From Morchella semilibera (taxonomy: Eukaryota; Ascomycota; Pezizomycetes; Pezizales; Morchellaceae), in NCBI GenBank assembly GCA_009192285.1, contig WBVU01000003.1, positions 434,001 through 498,000 on the forward strand: DNA of 64,000 nt. The letters are read 5' to 3'. Below the pieces are notes generated by a model. That model saw only the letters and a program-made list of their open reading frames with translations. It ran no database searches and had not been told where the DNA came from. Both the position numbers and the translations under genes were made by a program. Positions within the stretch are counted from its first letter, which is position 1, and each line of letters opens with the position of its first letter. Of the stretch, positions 38,913-51,114 are shown in pieces.

Positions 38913-40079
38913 ATGGCAAGGTACTATCAACCCTACACTTCTCCTTCTCCCATTTCCCCCACTTGTTCTCAACCTTCCCCATACTATAACGACCGAGAAA
39001 GAGAACGGACCCGTGAGAAGAGATACAATAGCAGTGGAGGCTATGATAGACAATTACAGAGATACTCACCAGATAATAGTTTGACTTCGATCGCACCTGG
39101 ATACGGGTATGGAACTCCCCACAGCAGCTCTGGAGCCCTGATTCGCGGTGGAGGTCCATCAGTGATTGAGGAGCCAGTAGTGGAGCATGAACACCACCAT
39201 GTGCATCATCACATTGATCATGGTAAGATTTTCCATATTAATTTTGGACTACTAAACTAACATGATGGGGGACAACCAGGCAATGTGAATGTAGCTGCCC
39301 AGGTGGCATTACGCCCCCGCGCCGTCCAACGTGAATATTCCTACGATGACTTGTACGACCGTGACCGCCGCTATGGCTCCGGTGCCTCCCTTGGCTCCCT
39401 TCACCACCACCACGGACACCACCACGGACACCGATCTCGGGGTATTGGCTCACGATTTGCTCGCAGCGACATTGACCTCAACCTTGACTCGTCCTTCCGA
39501 ACATCCCGTAGAGGAAGCGTCTACGATGAGCGAGAATCCGAGTACGCCATCATCGATGTACCGGCCGGAACCAGAAGAGTAACCGTAGATATGGCGAGGG
39601 ATAGGGAACATGAATTTACCAACTGGAGACGCGATAATGGAGTAAGACGATCAAGAGGGCTCGGAAACGAGCTGTGGACTGAGATCACGAAGGATTTGGT
39701 GACAAGGGAGGCAATCGAGGATTGTGGGTACCAGTATGAGGAGACAGAGTTCTTCTACTACATCTTTGAGTACTTGCACCGTGATCAGATCTCGGAGCTA
39801 ATAGACCTCACTGCCGACATCAGACGACGTAAGTTATTCACTACAGGGAGCAAGAAACCGATTTTCGTGTTTCATCGTCCTAAGAATGATATGGCTGATT
39901 CGACATTTGCGCATGTAGAAAGGGTTAGAGATATCGAGTATGAATCTATTTCCGGCCGTGAAAGAGAACGTGAGAGGCGGACCCTCGATTGGGACCGTGA
40001 AGACACCCGCACCGAGATTATTATCGAGAGTGGTAACAGGAGTACTGCGGGCAGGCATCGCCGCCGATACTACTATTGA
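38913..40079 (+). CDS. DUF8035-like ascomycete protein
   Basis: Three exons (38913-39222, 39280-39828, 39919-40079) encode 339 residues. Intron 1 (57 nt, GTAAGA, branch CTAAAC/CTAAC, acceptor CCAG) is certain because the frame stops otherwise. Intron 2 (90 nt, perfect GTAAGT, branch-like CTGAT, acceptor TGTAG) is a multiple of three with no stop, so an unspliced form would also be translatable. The N-terminal half is Tyr/Ser/Arg-rich with His runs. The C-terminal block (about 234-290) reads LWTEITKDLVTREAIEDCGY then EETEFFYYIFEYL. I recognise this as the conserved fungal DUF8035-type domain of unknown function. The tail is Arg/Glu-rich. The start context CATCACAATGG is good. The function is unknown. 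Confidence 0.85.
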
Positions 40080-40997
40080 TCACTCCGCTCACCTACTTTG
40101 GTAGTAAATGGCAAATATTGTAACGATTTGATGACTACTTAGACTTTTTCGGAGTTAATCCGAGGGTTTTTTTTTTCTTTTTCCTTAACCTCTTAAGGTT
40201 AAGTTTTCTGTATTTGCGATATATTTTCTGATGGGAAAATTTTCGGTGGGTGTGAGGTGCATCATCAGCATGTTTTCAGACGTTTCTTTTTGATTGCCAT
40301 TATTACGAGTTTCTTTTCCTGTATCTTTTTTTTCTTTTCTTTGGGAGCGTCTGTGCAATTAATATCGAACAAACCCTGTACTAAACTAAATTCCGAATAT
40401 CTGAACTCGTTCATTCATCCATTCATATGTACAAGCTTGGCATTAAGAGACAGCTGTTTCTATTCAATACAAGGCTGGAAGAGCACATTCCTTATTTGCA
40501 TTAGGGCTATGAGGCGGGGTTGTACCGGGTGCTCTGGAGGATTTCCTATGGGGTTATTGTGATAGCGAGTTTGATTCAAAACATGAACGCATACCTCGCT
40601 GTCTTTCGCATGTGTAAAGGTGTGTGTCGTCGACAATGTTCGGAATAGACTGTTCAACATGCGGATGTGGGTTCAATGGCAGGTGAGCTGTCCTATCGAT
40701 AAGAAAACCCTGTTCGTATCGGGCCCGACTCACACCAGCAGCATCATGATCGGCACGGGGCCTTGTCTTTTCTTGGAGGTTTAGGTGGATCCCTGCAGCC
40801 AAGATGTCTCAACCAATGGCCCTTGTGTGTGTGTAACCAGTAACAACGTGTTACGCTTGTAATTGGACAACCTAGCCCGTTGCGTCATGATGCGAACAAA
40901 ACATCAAAACTCAACTTCACCAGTATGTACTCGCTACTTCTTCTTTATATGACATCCGGCTATCCTCAGATATACATACACTTCCGGATCTATCATC
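40080..40997. other. Intergenic region between the DUF8035-like gene and the phosphatase gene
   Basis: Tandem same-strand genes lie on both sides. The first part is T-rich and probably the 3' UTR and polyadenylation region. A TTTATAT box at 40944-40950, 48 nt before the next ATG, is a candidate core promoter element. No gene is supported. Confidence 0.5.
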
Positions 40998-42188
40998 ATG
41001 CCCATCACACTGTACCTTACTACCTATAACTGCGCTCGCCTCCCTCATGCTCCCTCTTCGCTCTCCCCTCACCTCCTCTCTGCGCTGAATCCCCTCTCCT
41101 CCGGACCACCGTCCCTAGTAGTCCTCTCTCTTCAGGAGATCGCTCCGCTCGCTCCCTCATTCCTTGGAGGTTCACATTTGACATCTTACTATGCAGCGTT
41201 CACCACAGCTGTCCGCACTGCCACCAGATCAGCATTCAATGAAGACTATGCCCTTGTTGCCTATAACAATATCGGTCTAACGGCCATAATGGTATTCGCA
41301 CGTAACCCCACCCTCGTAAAATCAGTAACCTATGCAGGCGTCGGTCTCGGTTTTCTGTCCATAGGGAATAAAGGCGCTGTTGGTGTTCGTCTCGTCCATA
41401 ATATCCCATCGGACTCTAGAAATAATATGGCTCTTACGTTCGTCTCCGCCCACTTAGCCCCTCACGAACACAACGTCAACGCGCGAAATTCAAACTGGGA
41501 GTCCCTCGTTAAGAATCTTGTCTTCGCCGACCCAGATGGCGACGAGCAAAGTGTCTACTCCCCCTCCTCACACCTTTTTATCCTCGGTGACCTCAACTAC
41601 CGCACCTCCCCCTCTCGTCCGGGAAAGCTTGATTACCTCATATACCCACAGCCTCAGGACAAGGTTGATGATAACACGCATTATCTACAGTTATTTCTTC
41701 AAGATCAGTTGAGCATAGAGCGAGCAGCTGGGAGGACTCTTCAAGGACTCGAGGAGGAAAGGGTTGCGTTTCCACCCACATATAAGTACACTATTTCACA
41801 ACAAGAGACCGAAGGAGAGCATTGGGAGTGGAGCAGGAACCGCTGGCCTAGTTGGACAGATCGAATCTTATACCTGCCAGTCCATGGCGTGGTAGTGCGG
41901 AATTATACGTCGATCCCGCAAATACGGGGGTCGGACCATCAGGTCGTTGCCATGCATGTAGAGGTTCCTGAAGCACCTGTTGAGACCGAACTTGTGGCGC
42001 CATGGAGTATCGAGGAAGGGTGGAGGGGCAGAAGGGCTATGGCTAGGAAACTAGAGGTACTTGTGGGAGTTATAGCGTGGTTACTGACAGGTACTGGACG
42101 GGGTGTGTTGTTTGCCTTGGCAGTAGGTGCAGCTGGTGGATGGTGGGCGGTGAGGGCCTGGATTCAAGGATATAGGAGATTAGAATAA
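40998..42188 (+). CDS. Inositol polyphosphate 5-phosphatase, Inp54-like, tail-anchored
   Basis: A single exon of 396 residues carries the full 5-phosphatase signature set: TTYN (Asn11), LQEI (Glu47), NNIGL, GNKGAV (123-128), SAHL (His152), LGDLNYR (Asp198, Asn200), PPTYKY, WTDRIL (Asp288, Arg289) and SDHQVV (Asp313, His314). These are the magnesium-binding and catalytic residues of the endonuclease/exonuclease/phosphatase fold that removes the 5-phosphate from PI(4,5)P2 and related lipids. A hydrophobic C-terminal segment (about 352-385) suggests a tail anchor. Length and tail match yeast Inp54 (384 residues, endoplasmic reticulum membrane) better than the long synaptojanin type, since there is no Sac1 domain. 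It has no introns, unlike the other well-supported genes here. Confidence 0.93.
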   Translation: MPITLYLTTYNCARLPHAPSSLSPHLLSALNPLSSGPPSLVVLSLQEIAPLAPSFLGGSHLTSYYAAFTTAVRTATRSAFNEDYALVAYNNIGLTAIMVFARNPTLVKSVTYAGVGLGFLSIGNKGAVGVRLVHNIPSDSRNNMALTFVSAHLAPHEHNVNARNSNWESLVKNLVFADPDGDEQSVYSPSSHLFILGDLNYRTSPSRPGKLDYLIYPQPQDKVDDNTHYLQLFLQDQLSIERAAGRTLQGLEEERVAFPPTYKYTISQQETEGEHWEWSRNRWPSWTDRILYLPVHGVVVRNYTSIPQIRGSDHQVVAMHVEVPEAPVETELVAPWSIEEGWRGRRAMARKLEVLVGVIAWLLTGTGRGVLFALAVGAAGGWWAVRAWIQGYRRLE

Positions 42189-42538
42189 TTAGTAATCTAT
42201 GTACTCTAGATATTATACCGTCTTCCTAATCAATATTAAATACTCTGGCTGAGCCCATACTCACGTATCGCAGCAATACAAGTGATAGAGTGCGTATGAG
42301 CTATATCTGCAGATCATTTCTCAACGGTCAAGACATCAAGCCATTCAATTAGAGACGGTCAATGGTTTCTACTATATATTCGCTTTGGGGAAACAGCGTG
42401 AAATCATTAATAAGATGCGGGTTGGTTGAGTGTATTTAATTAGCCACCTACTCCAAATATATAGAAACATTACCTGTAACGTTTTCCAATCAGTTAGATA
42501 TAGCATGCAAGTACCTGCATACTTACATACTACATGTA

Positions 42539-42672
42539 CTCGGGGCAGGTAAATAGTACCGGACAATGCAAGTTTTGTCTCTGGGCTTTTTTTGCAGTAG
42601 TTCTCGCCTAGTACGCGCACCCATTGGTGAACCAAAAACCTCTATTGTCCGGTACTTTTTACCTGCCCCGAG
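42539..42672 (-). mobile_element. MITE family A, copy 2 (inverted, identical to 33922-34055)
   Basis: Same 134-bp length, same CTCGGGGCAGGTAAA termini and TA at both flanks, in the opposite orientation. The identity of the two copies, in sequence with no coding constraint, means very recent mobility or gene conversion. It lies about 350 bp downstream of the phosphatase gene. Confidence 0.9.
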
Positions 42673-43315
42673 TAATTAAAAGTACATGACGTCTCTCAGG
42701 AAATTTTATCAAGCACGATTTCAACTAGGCCACTCCTTTGACTTAGGCTTTTCTATGTCTCGCTTTATATACATGTCCCCCAAGGTTAAAGGGACCCACG
42801 AGCAGGCTCCTGTCTTGACTGAATATGTATTTGCTTTCAACCCAAGCCTAGGTAATTGATCTGAATACAGCGAAATACATGTAGTGAACAATCATTGGCT
42901 GCCACATCACCCGCCATAGCTCTTTGGGCGGCCGGGAGTATTTGAGAATATGAAACTGCCGTTGCCATGACAATAGCGTGTTAAATCGACAAGTTGCAAA
43001 TCCGTCTATGCGTGTGGGTGAGTAAAGCCTCAACCTCACCACCTCTTGCAACCATTAGGCCCAATTGAAATCAGGACAAAATCACCTAGCACAGTTAACC
43101 CGCCCCGAAGTACATGTAGGGCTAGGGTTTGTTGCGAATTTTTTAGATATATTCCCATAGTGAAACGATGGCTACCTTGATGCATATGTATTCTCGATTT
43201 CCTTAATCCCTCCACTGGCATCACTTCTTTCTGCTGACGAATTAGATCGATCCCTCAGGATTGGGGGTTATGAAAATTATGATATGGTGGATGCCGCCTA
43301 GAATGAATACTAGTA

Positions 43316-43431
43316 CCGCAAAATCTCAGTTCGTTCGGACGGTTGCCAAGAGCGGTGTTGGCTGTAAAAGGCTCTGATCTCTAGGAAAATTGTCCTCTTG
43401 GCAATAGTTTGAATGAACTGAGATTTTGCGG
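43316..43431. mobile_element. MITE-like element D, TA-flanked
   Basis: The 116-bp element starts CCGCAAAATCTCAGTTC and ends with the exact inverse. The inner arms continue with GTTGCCAAGAG against CTCTTGGCAATAG. TA lies directly outside both ends. It is non-coding, and the termini differ from the CTCG-ended families. Confidence 0.82.
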
Positions 43432-44006
43432 TACTCTGATCTGACGATTAATTCACACCTACTACAGCTCAAACATATGGAAGCAGTTGATGGATAGATA
43501 TAGGATAAAAGCCAGCACACAACTCTATGGTGGGCTTTTGAAATTGGAATATATCCCCAGTACCAAAGTGGTGTGGGGCATTAGATGGGGGAACGCATGC
43601 AACCCGAAGGTTATGGCGAAATCTTACTCCCCACACACCGGAGGCAGACCACATGGGTGGTGTTCTTTTATAATTATGCCACATCCACAATTGCATACAA
43701 TATATGGAGCAGATCAGCAATGATAAAAAACCACTTACGGTATACGTAGGACTCACAAAATTGTGTTGTTGGTCTGCATAAGCCATTAGACTTGAGGATC
43801 GATGAATCCATTGTAAATTTCCAGATTTACATTGTTGGCCAGGAGCCAATCGGCTTGTTGCACATCAACTCATGCATACGGTTGTCAAAATATTTAACTC
43901 TTGGCGACCGGTTTCTCCCGCCGATCAACTGTATCAAAAATAATATCAACACCTTATAAAGTATATAATGCTAGCTTTATGATAAAAGGCAGATCATTTT
44001 TGACTA

Positions 44007-44129
44007 CTCGCAATCTCATAGCGTTTTTGAACACGACTAATATTGCATACACCCGAAAAAACCGCCAAGACTACATTTTTGTATGGCATGTAATAGCGGT
44101 TGTGTTCAGAAACGCTATGAAGTTGCGAG
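44007..44129. mobile_element. MITE family C, copy 3 (CTCGCAA termini)
   Basis: Long inverted arms: CTCGCAATCTCATAGCG on the left, CTCGCAACTTCATAGCG inverted on the right. They continue into TGAACACGACTAATATTGCA and its counterpart. TA at both ends. It is 123 bp, the best preserved copy of family C, and shows that the family's true ends are CTCG. Confidence 0.82.
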
Positions 44130-44383
44130 TACTGTGGGATTTCACAACATTTACTCACATCACTCTATGCTCTGTACTACATAAGTAAATGTTCAATTCA
44201 ACCATTAATGCCAAAACCTCTGAAAATTTGCCATCAGTGGCCCTTTACTTTTATCATAAAATTTATCGCTGGTGGTATATAAGACAATTTACTACCGTAA
44301 AATTACCTCTAGCACATTTACTGCTCCCTAATTCGCTCCCAAGAACACGTGCTCTTATTGGTACGTACTTGTCTGAGTATATA

Positions 44384-44502
44384 CTTGTCCCTCCATGACG
44401 TTTCCGAACACGACCAATATTACATACCATAAAAAAGGGGGACGGCAATTTTTTGTGTGTATGCAATAGCAGTCGTGTTCGGGAACGTCATGAAATTGTC
44501 GG
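44384..44502. mobile_element. MITE family C, copy 4
   Basis: The left arm contains CATGACGTTTCCGAACACGA and the right arm the inverted CATGACGTTCCCGAACACGA. Outer ends CTTGTCC and CCGACAA are flanked by TA. It is 119 bp and starts about 250 bp after copy 3. Confidence 0.78.
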
Positions 44503-47500
44503 TATATTGACCATCTAAAATTATCGGCGATTGTCTATTTTGAGGAGAATTCTAGAACTAATTGTCAAGGATATAAGCATAAACCTTAAATTAATATACT
44601 TTGTCCCAAATCAAAATATGGCATGCATGTGCACTGGAGGTTCGGCTTTCTGAATATTCCTATCCTATTTGTCAAGCCTATTAATTCCTCCAGTATAAAT
44701 CATTCTACCAATGGCCCTCTGTCAATAGCTTAAAGTATCTATGGTAATACAAACCTTGAAGCAATAGGCAGTGTTTTGCTATCAGAGAACTTTCCATCTA
44801 CCCGCGAGATAGCTCTGATACATCTCTACCTAGTCATTTTACACGACAAACGCTAGTAACGTTTTAGACCGGGTACCGTGTCGGACCTAGAAGAGTGTCA
44901 ACCCCACACAAATTTGTATGGAGATTTCTGTTACCAAAGCTATCTCCACCACCTCTTAAGATGTTAATTACCAGATTTTTAGTAAATGAATTCCACTTCA
45001 AAACACAAGCATTTAATTAGTTTTCAGATTGATTATCCTCTATTATGGTGATTATGGGGTCTTCGTTTTTCGAAGGCTTTATGTCTGCTTTGGTGCCGTT
45101 GCCATACGACACACTTCTAGGTCTGACAGTACTGGGTCGAAGACGTTATAGGGTATTCGAGTTCCACCAGGATGTACCGACTAGGACACTTGCTCATTAA
45201 TTAATAAGGCTCTCCGAGGCTCACTCTTCCTTCCCCCGCTTCCACCTTTTCTCTCCCGGAATCTGGGCATATATATGTCCTGCTTGACTTTGTATCCTGG
45301 AGAGCCCCCACCCCAGAACTTATTCTGTGCCCCCATAACGGACTTCTGCTAGAGAAATTAACATAGAGCTTATTTATAAACAACTTAGTACGTCCTACTA
45401 TTAAACTTTTGAATACCTAGTGGAGCTTTTCAAGTGGCAACGTACGCATTTTTCTTTAGTTATTGTGATATAGTAGTATTGCGGGTGATTTGTTCATTAA
45501 TTTCCAGCTATCACAGGACTATCTTCCCTATATCACTTTCATCATTAATTATATACACGGCCAGTTCTAGTGCCTAAGTATCTGCCGATCGATTTAGCCA
45601 TGGCCGGCCCAAGGGAAAACTATCATATATACAAGGTACCCGTCTAGTTTCCTAGACTAGGAGTCACCCATACTAGAGACAAAGCACGTCTATGATCCTA
45701 GTTTGGCAATCGTAGATATCTCACTACTCACGATCTAACTACTCACGGAGTGGCTCCCGGCATGCATGCAAACCTACAACCACGGACACGATTATTACAG
45801 TGAACCCCTACGTCTCAGGCTTGTAGTCTCTGCATCGATCATAAATATTTTCCCCCTTGATATTATACGGTGGTTAGTACGTACATGTAAATACCTAAGC
45901 GTTGGAAACCAGAAACAGGAGGTCCGCAGTCAAAATTGAAAGATTTCGAAAGTGTGTCACACCCAACGTCTTACTGCGTTATATCTACCACTGGTAAAGT
46001 CTATGGTTCATGATCATTTAGAACTGTTGCCAGTTGCGGCACCCTCATTTTCGATACATAATTAGCACTCAGTTGGGTATCAAATCTACATGTAGCTGCA
46101 GTCATTCTCGACGAATACATGGCATGACATCACTGAGCATGCATATGTATAACCCCAGCGTGCCCACTACACGTGGAAATCGGAAATTTTTGATGGCATG
46201 TGCCTTGAGGTAGTGCACTTTGTGGTACCCAATGACAATGATAAAAACATTGCTTGTAATTGGTCAGCTCCTGATCTACCTCCCTGGGTTTGGAGAAAGA
46301 GATAAAAGTGACTAATAGTTTCGTTATGGATATATTTCGTTCGTCTGGCTGGGAGGCTCTGCCAATGAATGACATCAGTACTGGTTAGGAACCGGGTTTA
46401 ATTGCATATAGGTATATATATGTCCTAATTAATGGTGTGCCTGTAATTAAATATGCTCGATCAACAGCGATCTGACCGGACGCCCGCTCTAGTGCATCTA
46501 AGTAGAACTCTAAAGCAGAATACCTATTTTATAACTGTAGTTAAGATTTTGTGGGTAGACGCTCAATTTCAACCAGCTAAACTCATAGTACCCATTATTA
46601 TCATACAAACTCATAGTTATCTAGTGCTATAATAGAATATTGTAAAAGGTTATAGCCTTAATTGAGGGCTAAGATTTGATCTTTATTTTTCGGCTTCCAA
46701 GGGGAATCCCAAAGGGTATACAATTAATGAATTAAACAAAAGGGTTCGAGTAACGAGTGATATTTCATGATTTCATTTGGTGCTTTTTTTTATTTAATTC
46801 ATTAGCTTATTTGGTTGAGCTACTTGCTAAGTAGGAATAAAATTGTCTTGAGTAAATTGCCAGCATTGAAAGGCCGCAACACCCGCCAGACCAAACAAGC
46901 TAGTGAGCTGATATATATATCCGTTGTATATATGGCTAGTATGTATCGCCCACGACTAAAGGTTTCTAAGCCAAAAACGGACACGAAGCCGTAGCATTCT
47001 GTGGTAGATGTAGTAAATCTAGGCATTATAGTAGGCAATATGTCTTAAAATCAATCAAAATCCCAAACCACAATCATATATTCTCACTCGTAGCCAATTT
47101 TCAAATATATATAATTACATAGATCTAGACTCAACACTGAGAGTTAAGCGCATTGCGTCCTAGTGATGGGCTCTGTAATTTATGCTAGAATAGATCTAGG
47201 CACAGATATGTCGGTTCTGTGCTCTCTTGCGTCATGAAACATTAATCGGGTTCATTTCTAGGTCGCAAAGGTTCCCGATAATCATCATGTCTTCTCCTTC
47301 TCTCATAGGGACTTTCCTACTGCCTAGGAGGAGCTATATCCAGTCTTCTGCCGGCGCCTCACGTAATATGGAGAGATATTCCCGGCCCCGGGTATGAACC
47401 ATAATGACCCAACCAACCCTCCCAGGAATATAAGCTTAACGCACAGAGCCAACTTATTATGGCCCGTTTTCGATAGCTAGAGAACTATGTGCGGCCGTAC

Positions 47501-49366
47501 GCCCTTTATTAGCGTATATTCAGAGGCTATATCATATTTCGGCTGCTAATGCTACCATGAAGACAGATAGCGCCACCAGTTGGCTTGTTCACGGGTTTAT
47601 AACCATATGTTGTACTCTGCTATAGGGCACCGGTTCTCCGCCTATCACTATAATACTCTCTCTCTTACTTTTTCTCTATGAATCCATCATCACCAGCCCC
47701 TTCCTAACAAAGACTACCCGACACCTCAGAAGACGAGCACGAGTGATAACTTGTGAAGGCGGGTTTTGCGGTATGCCCTCGCTGATGAGTACATTGTGTG
47801 GTTTAAAATATTGGTTCTAAACGAAATAGTGAGCTGAATATGATTTATATCCTGCTAGATTTTCCTGGTGCGCGTATAACTAGGGGGTGTACGTTTCGGC
47901 ATTTCTAGGTTCATGATCGTAGCTAAAAGGCAATCGTTAGATATAGCTAGAGTTATCCTTCCCCTTCATCTCTCTGGCTCTCCTTTCTTTCTCTTAGAGT
48001 GACTGTTTTCATGTCTGTTAGTCTCCGTGTAAAAAATGAGTTCAGATTAGCGCACAAACCACCCATTTGATGGAATTGTTACAGCTAACATGGCCCTCTC
48101 ACTTGAACCGCCTATCAATGTACCCCGGCCCCTCAAATAGCACTATTTCCCCGTTTTGTGCTCTGGAAAATTCTTTATGGCCTACTTCATCACGCGTTCT
48201 ACTTGTCCAAACTCGGTATCGCCGCGGTGATCAACGTATTTACGACGCGAGGCCGACGAGTGATCCCCCATGATGCGCAACAGCGGCACCAGCGCTCCGA
48301 TAACCATCTCTCCTGCGCAGATCCTCCCCTGGATCTCCATTTATCCGAAGGATCAGCGAGATTTTCAATGTTTCATGTTTATCATCAGGGCTAGGGTTAC
48401 CTATATTTGTATCTCCGGGATCAAGATTTTAAGATTTCAAGATAGACTATCCAGCTCGGGCGCAGCTTCGGCAGATATCACCTATTCCAGCAGCTAGTGA
48501 AGTTCATCATCACCATGCGGACGGGACTCTTTCAATTGGCCTAGCTAGTGAGGCGGTTGTATTTTGCCGCACTGTCAATCCAATCCTGACTCGTACGGGA
48601 CGGGTACGGTAGTTGAAGAATAGCTGTAGAGAGCAGGTAAGTACAGAGTCTGTAGGTACTACGGTGAGAAAAGAGGATCGCAGGGAACTGGGGGGTGGGG
48701 AGGGGGAAGGGGAGATCAGGCCAGTAGAATGAAGTACCTACAAAATACTTACCCCGAGACATTTAGATTTCAATTGCCGACTATGGTAAAGGTTCGCCCA
48801 ATGCCAGTAGGGTAGAAAGCAAGTTCTCTAGCAAGCAAGGCGGAATCCCTAAATGGCGCTTCCGGGGCTGATTTATGTTTGTTAAATCCCGTTTTTATTC
48901 GTGTTCTTGGCCCAACTCCGCGTTGGTGGGGGAAACGAAATAAGCAAAATGAAGTGGGGTAAGATGGTGGGGTTAGCTGGTTGGGATGGACGGGATGGAG
49001 ATGGATGGTTGTTGGGTGCGTCGCAGCGGCGTCGGGGGAAACAAACGTCAAAGCTTCCTTTGCCTCCGACCTACTAACTTTGGTTTGGTGATCAAAGACA
49101 GAAAAACCACGGTAGTAGGTATGTAGAACGCATGTACAGACTGACTACAGACTATCCAACTAATATCCTGCTTTAATAACAACAGATACAGATAGTGATA
49201 GTTACTCAAGAAACATCGATATCCACTCTCTCTCTCTCCTCCCAAATATATTTCATTATACCCTCAGATCGTCCCCCCCTCTCCCTAGCTCCCTCTCCAT
49301 CTCTCTCTGAGGAATCAATCGAATCCCCTCAATCTCTCCAATCCCCACACTCACCTCCTCACCATC

Positions 49367-51114
49367 ATGTTCCGTCGTCCCACCACCAGCACCCTCTTGC
49401 GGCTTCGATTATGCCCTCTCCGCAGCAGGAGCAGCGCCAGCAGCATTCTCCCCAAGGCATCTCCAGCCCGTATTGCACCATTCTCCATCTCCGCGCCCCA
49501 ATGCAACGAATCAAAGCCCGGCCAGTTCGCACGTACGGATCCGTCAATCACAGTCGAGTATCCGGAGGAGAAAGACATGCCTTCTAGTGCTCCGGTCCGC
49601 AGGGTAAAGAGGACACTGGGCAGCTTCTCGCTGGAGGGCAAAGTCGCGGTCGTTACGGGAGGTGCTAGAGGGTGAGTTTTCTTTCTTTCTTTCTTTTTTT
49701 AATTTTAATTCCTTTTCTTTCTCTTTATCCATTACCCCTTAATCAATACCCTCCATTCCATTATTCTTTTGGGGGGTGGGAACTTTGTGTAGATTGGAGG
49801 TAAGTACTACACATCATGTAAGGAATGGAAGGAGGATAAAATACATAGCTATGTTGCTAGCTTGATTTGGGGCACCGCGTGCAATTGCAGTTTATCGCAT
49901 CGGACGAAGTGAGAGAGATGTCGTTGCATGCACCGGAGCGGGAAAAAAACCTTATCTATCGCAAAAGATATCACTACGCTATATAATACTCTCTATATAT
50001 TTTCTTTTCTTATATTGGACGAGTAATTTGTTGACGAAACAACAATGACAGTCTCGGATATGTTATGACCCAAGCTCTCGTCGAGTCGGGTGCTGATGCT
50101 GCAATTGTGGACCTGAATGGTATTTGTGCTCTTCCCTTCTGCAGTCGAGTCGGGATGGTTAGGGAGACTGATATATTACCGGCGATGGTTGTGATAATGC
50201 AGGCGAGGAGGCTATCAAAGCTGCCGAGATGCTACTCAAGCACTTTAGAGATACCAATCCTGACGCAGACCGGTAAGTGAAATTCCACTCTAGTTATCTA
50301 GTGCGGTCACCAGTGGGGGCTGCCAATATAGAGTAGCACCTTCTTTTTTCTCCGCAACCCCCCCCCCCAAAAAAAAAAAAAAAAAAAAAATAAGAAAAAA
50401 GATAGCTAACAACAACCTATCCACCATGCAGAGTGCCCACAATAACCGCTCACTCAGCCGACGTCTCCTCGCCCGACTCGGTCAAGTCAGTGATCGCAGA
50501 GGTGCTCTCAAAACACAACAACCACATAGATGTGCTCGTCACCTCCGCCGGCTTCACCGAGAACTTCAAAGCGGAGGACTACCCCCACGACCGCATGCAG
50601 AAGCTCTGGGGCGTCAATGTCGATGGGACATATCTCTGCGCCGTCGAGGTTGCAAAACACCTCATTGAGCGCAAGAGGCCCGGCTCAATGGTCTTTATCG
50701 GCAGCATGAGTGGCAGCATTGTCAACGTCCCCCAACCACAGGTTCTTATACCCAACCCCCCCTTCCCCCTCTTCTTCTTTTTCGTGGTTGAAACATGCTA
50801 AAGTATCATTTCAGGCTCCATACAATGCCGCCAAGGCGGCGGTACGCCATCTCGCGTCGTCGATGGCTGTCGAATGGTCAACACATGGAATCCGTGTTAA
50901 CTGCATCTCGCCCGGCTACATGCTGACGGCGCTGACAAAGAAGATTCTCGACGACAACCCGGAGCTCAAGGCCAAGTGGACATCCCTTATACCGCAAGGC
51001 CGCATGGGCAACCCAGAGGACTTAATGGGAGCGGTGGTCTTCTTGGCGTCGGATGCCAGTCTGTATGTTACAGGTGCAGACCTTAGGGTTGATGGAGGAT
51101 ACACTGTCACCTAG
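49367..51114 (+). CDS. Short-chain dehydrogenase/reductase (arabinitol/sorbose reductase type) with presequence-like N-terminus
   Basis: Five exons (49367-49671, 50052-50119, 50203-50272, 50432-50741, 50815-51114) encode 350 residues. The introns are 380, 83, 159 and 73 nt. The Rossmann nucleotide-binding motif TGGARGLG lies at 97-104. The catalytic serine is in GSMSGS (Ser241) and the YxxxK pair is Tyr254/Lys258 in YNAAK. CISPGYM and the GYTVT C-terminus fit classical polyol/sugar SDRs acting with NAD(P)H, such as D-arabinitol 2-dehydrogenase or L-sorbose reductase. The first 45 residues are rich in Arg and Ser without acidic residues (MFRRPTTSTLLRLRL start), as in a mitochondrial targeting sequence. 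The family normally has about 260-290 residues, so the extra 70-90 lie at the N-terminus. Intron 1 is much longer than the others. The donor of intron 4 (GTTCTT) is weak, but removing it restores the family consensus. The substrate is not certain. Confidence 0.93.

Larger units (their letters stand above)
42189..49366. other. Gene-poor AT-rich stretch with four MITEs
   Basis: This contains MITEs at 42539-42672, 43316-43431, 44007-44129 and 44384-44502, plus scattered TACATGTA words. From 44.6 to 48.5 kb the sequence is AT-rich with no supported gene. Open frames at about 48.06-48.5 kb overlap in several phases and have no motif. 49.2-49.36 kb is CT-rich and looks like the leader and promoter of the dehydrogenase gene. 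Confidence 0.5.

Noticed and set aside
48060-48500. Three overlapping plus-strand frames with a short stretch resembling a retroelement polymerase motif
   Set aside because: Only a handful of residues match, in no consistent frame, and there are no terminal repeats or neighbouring domains.
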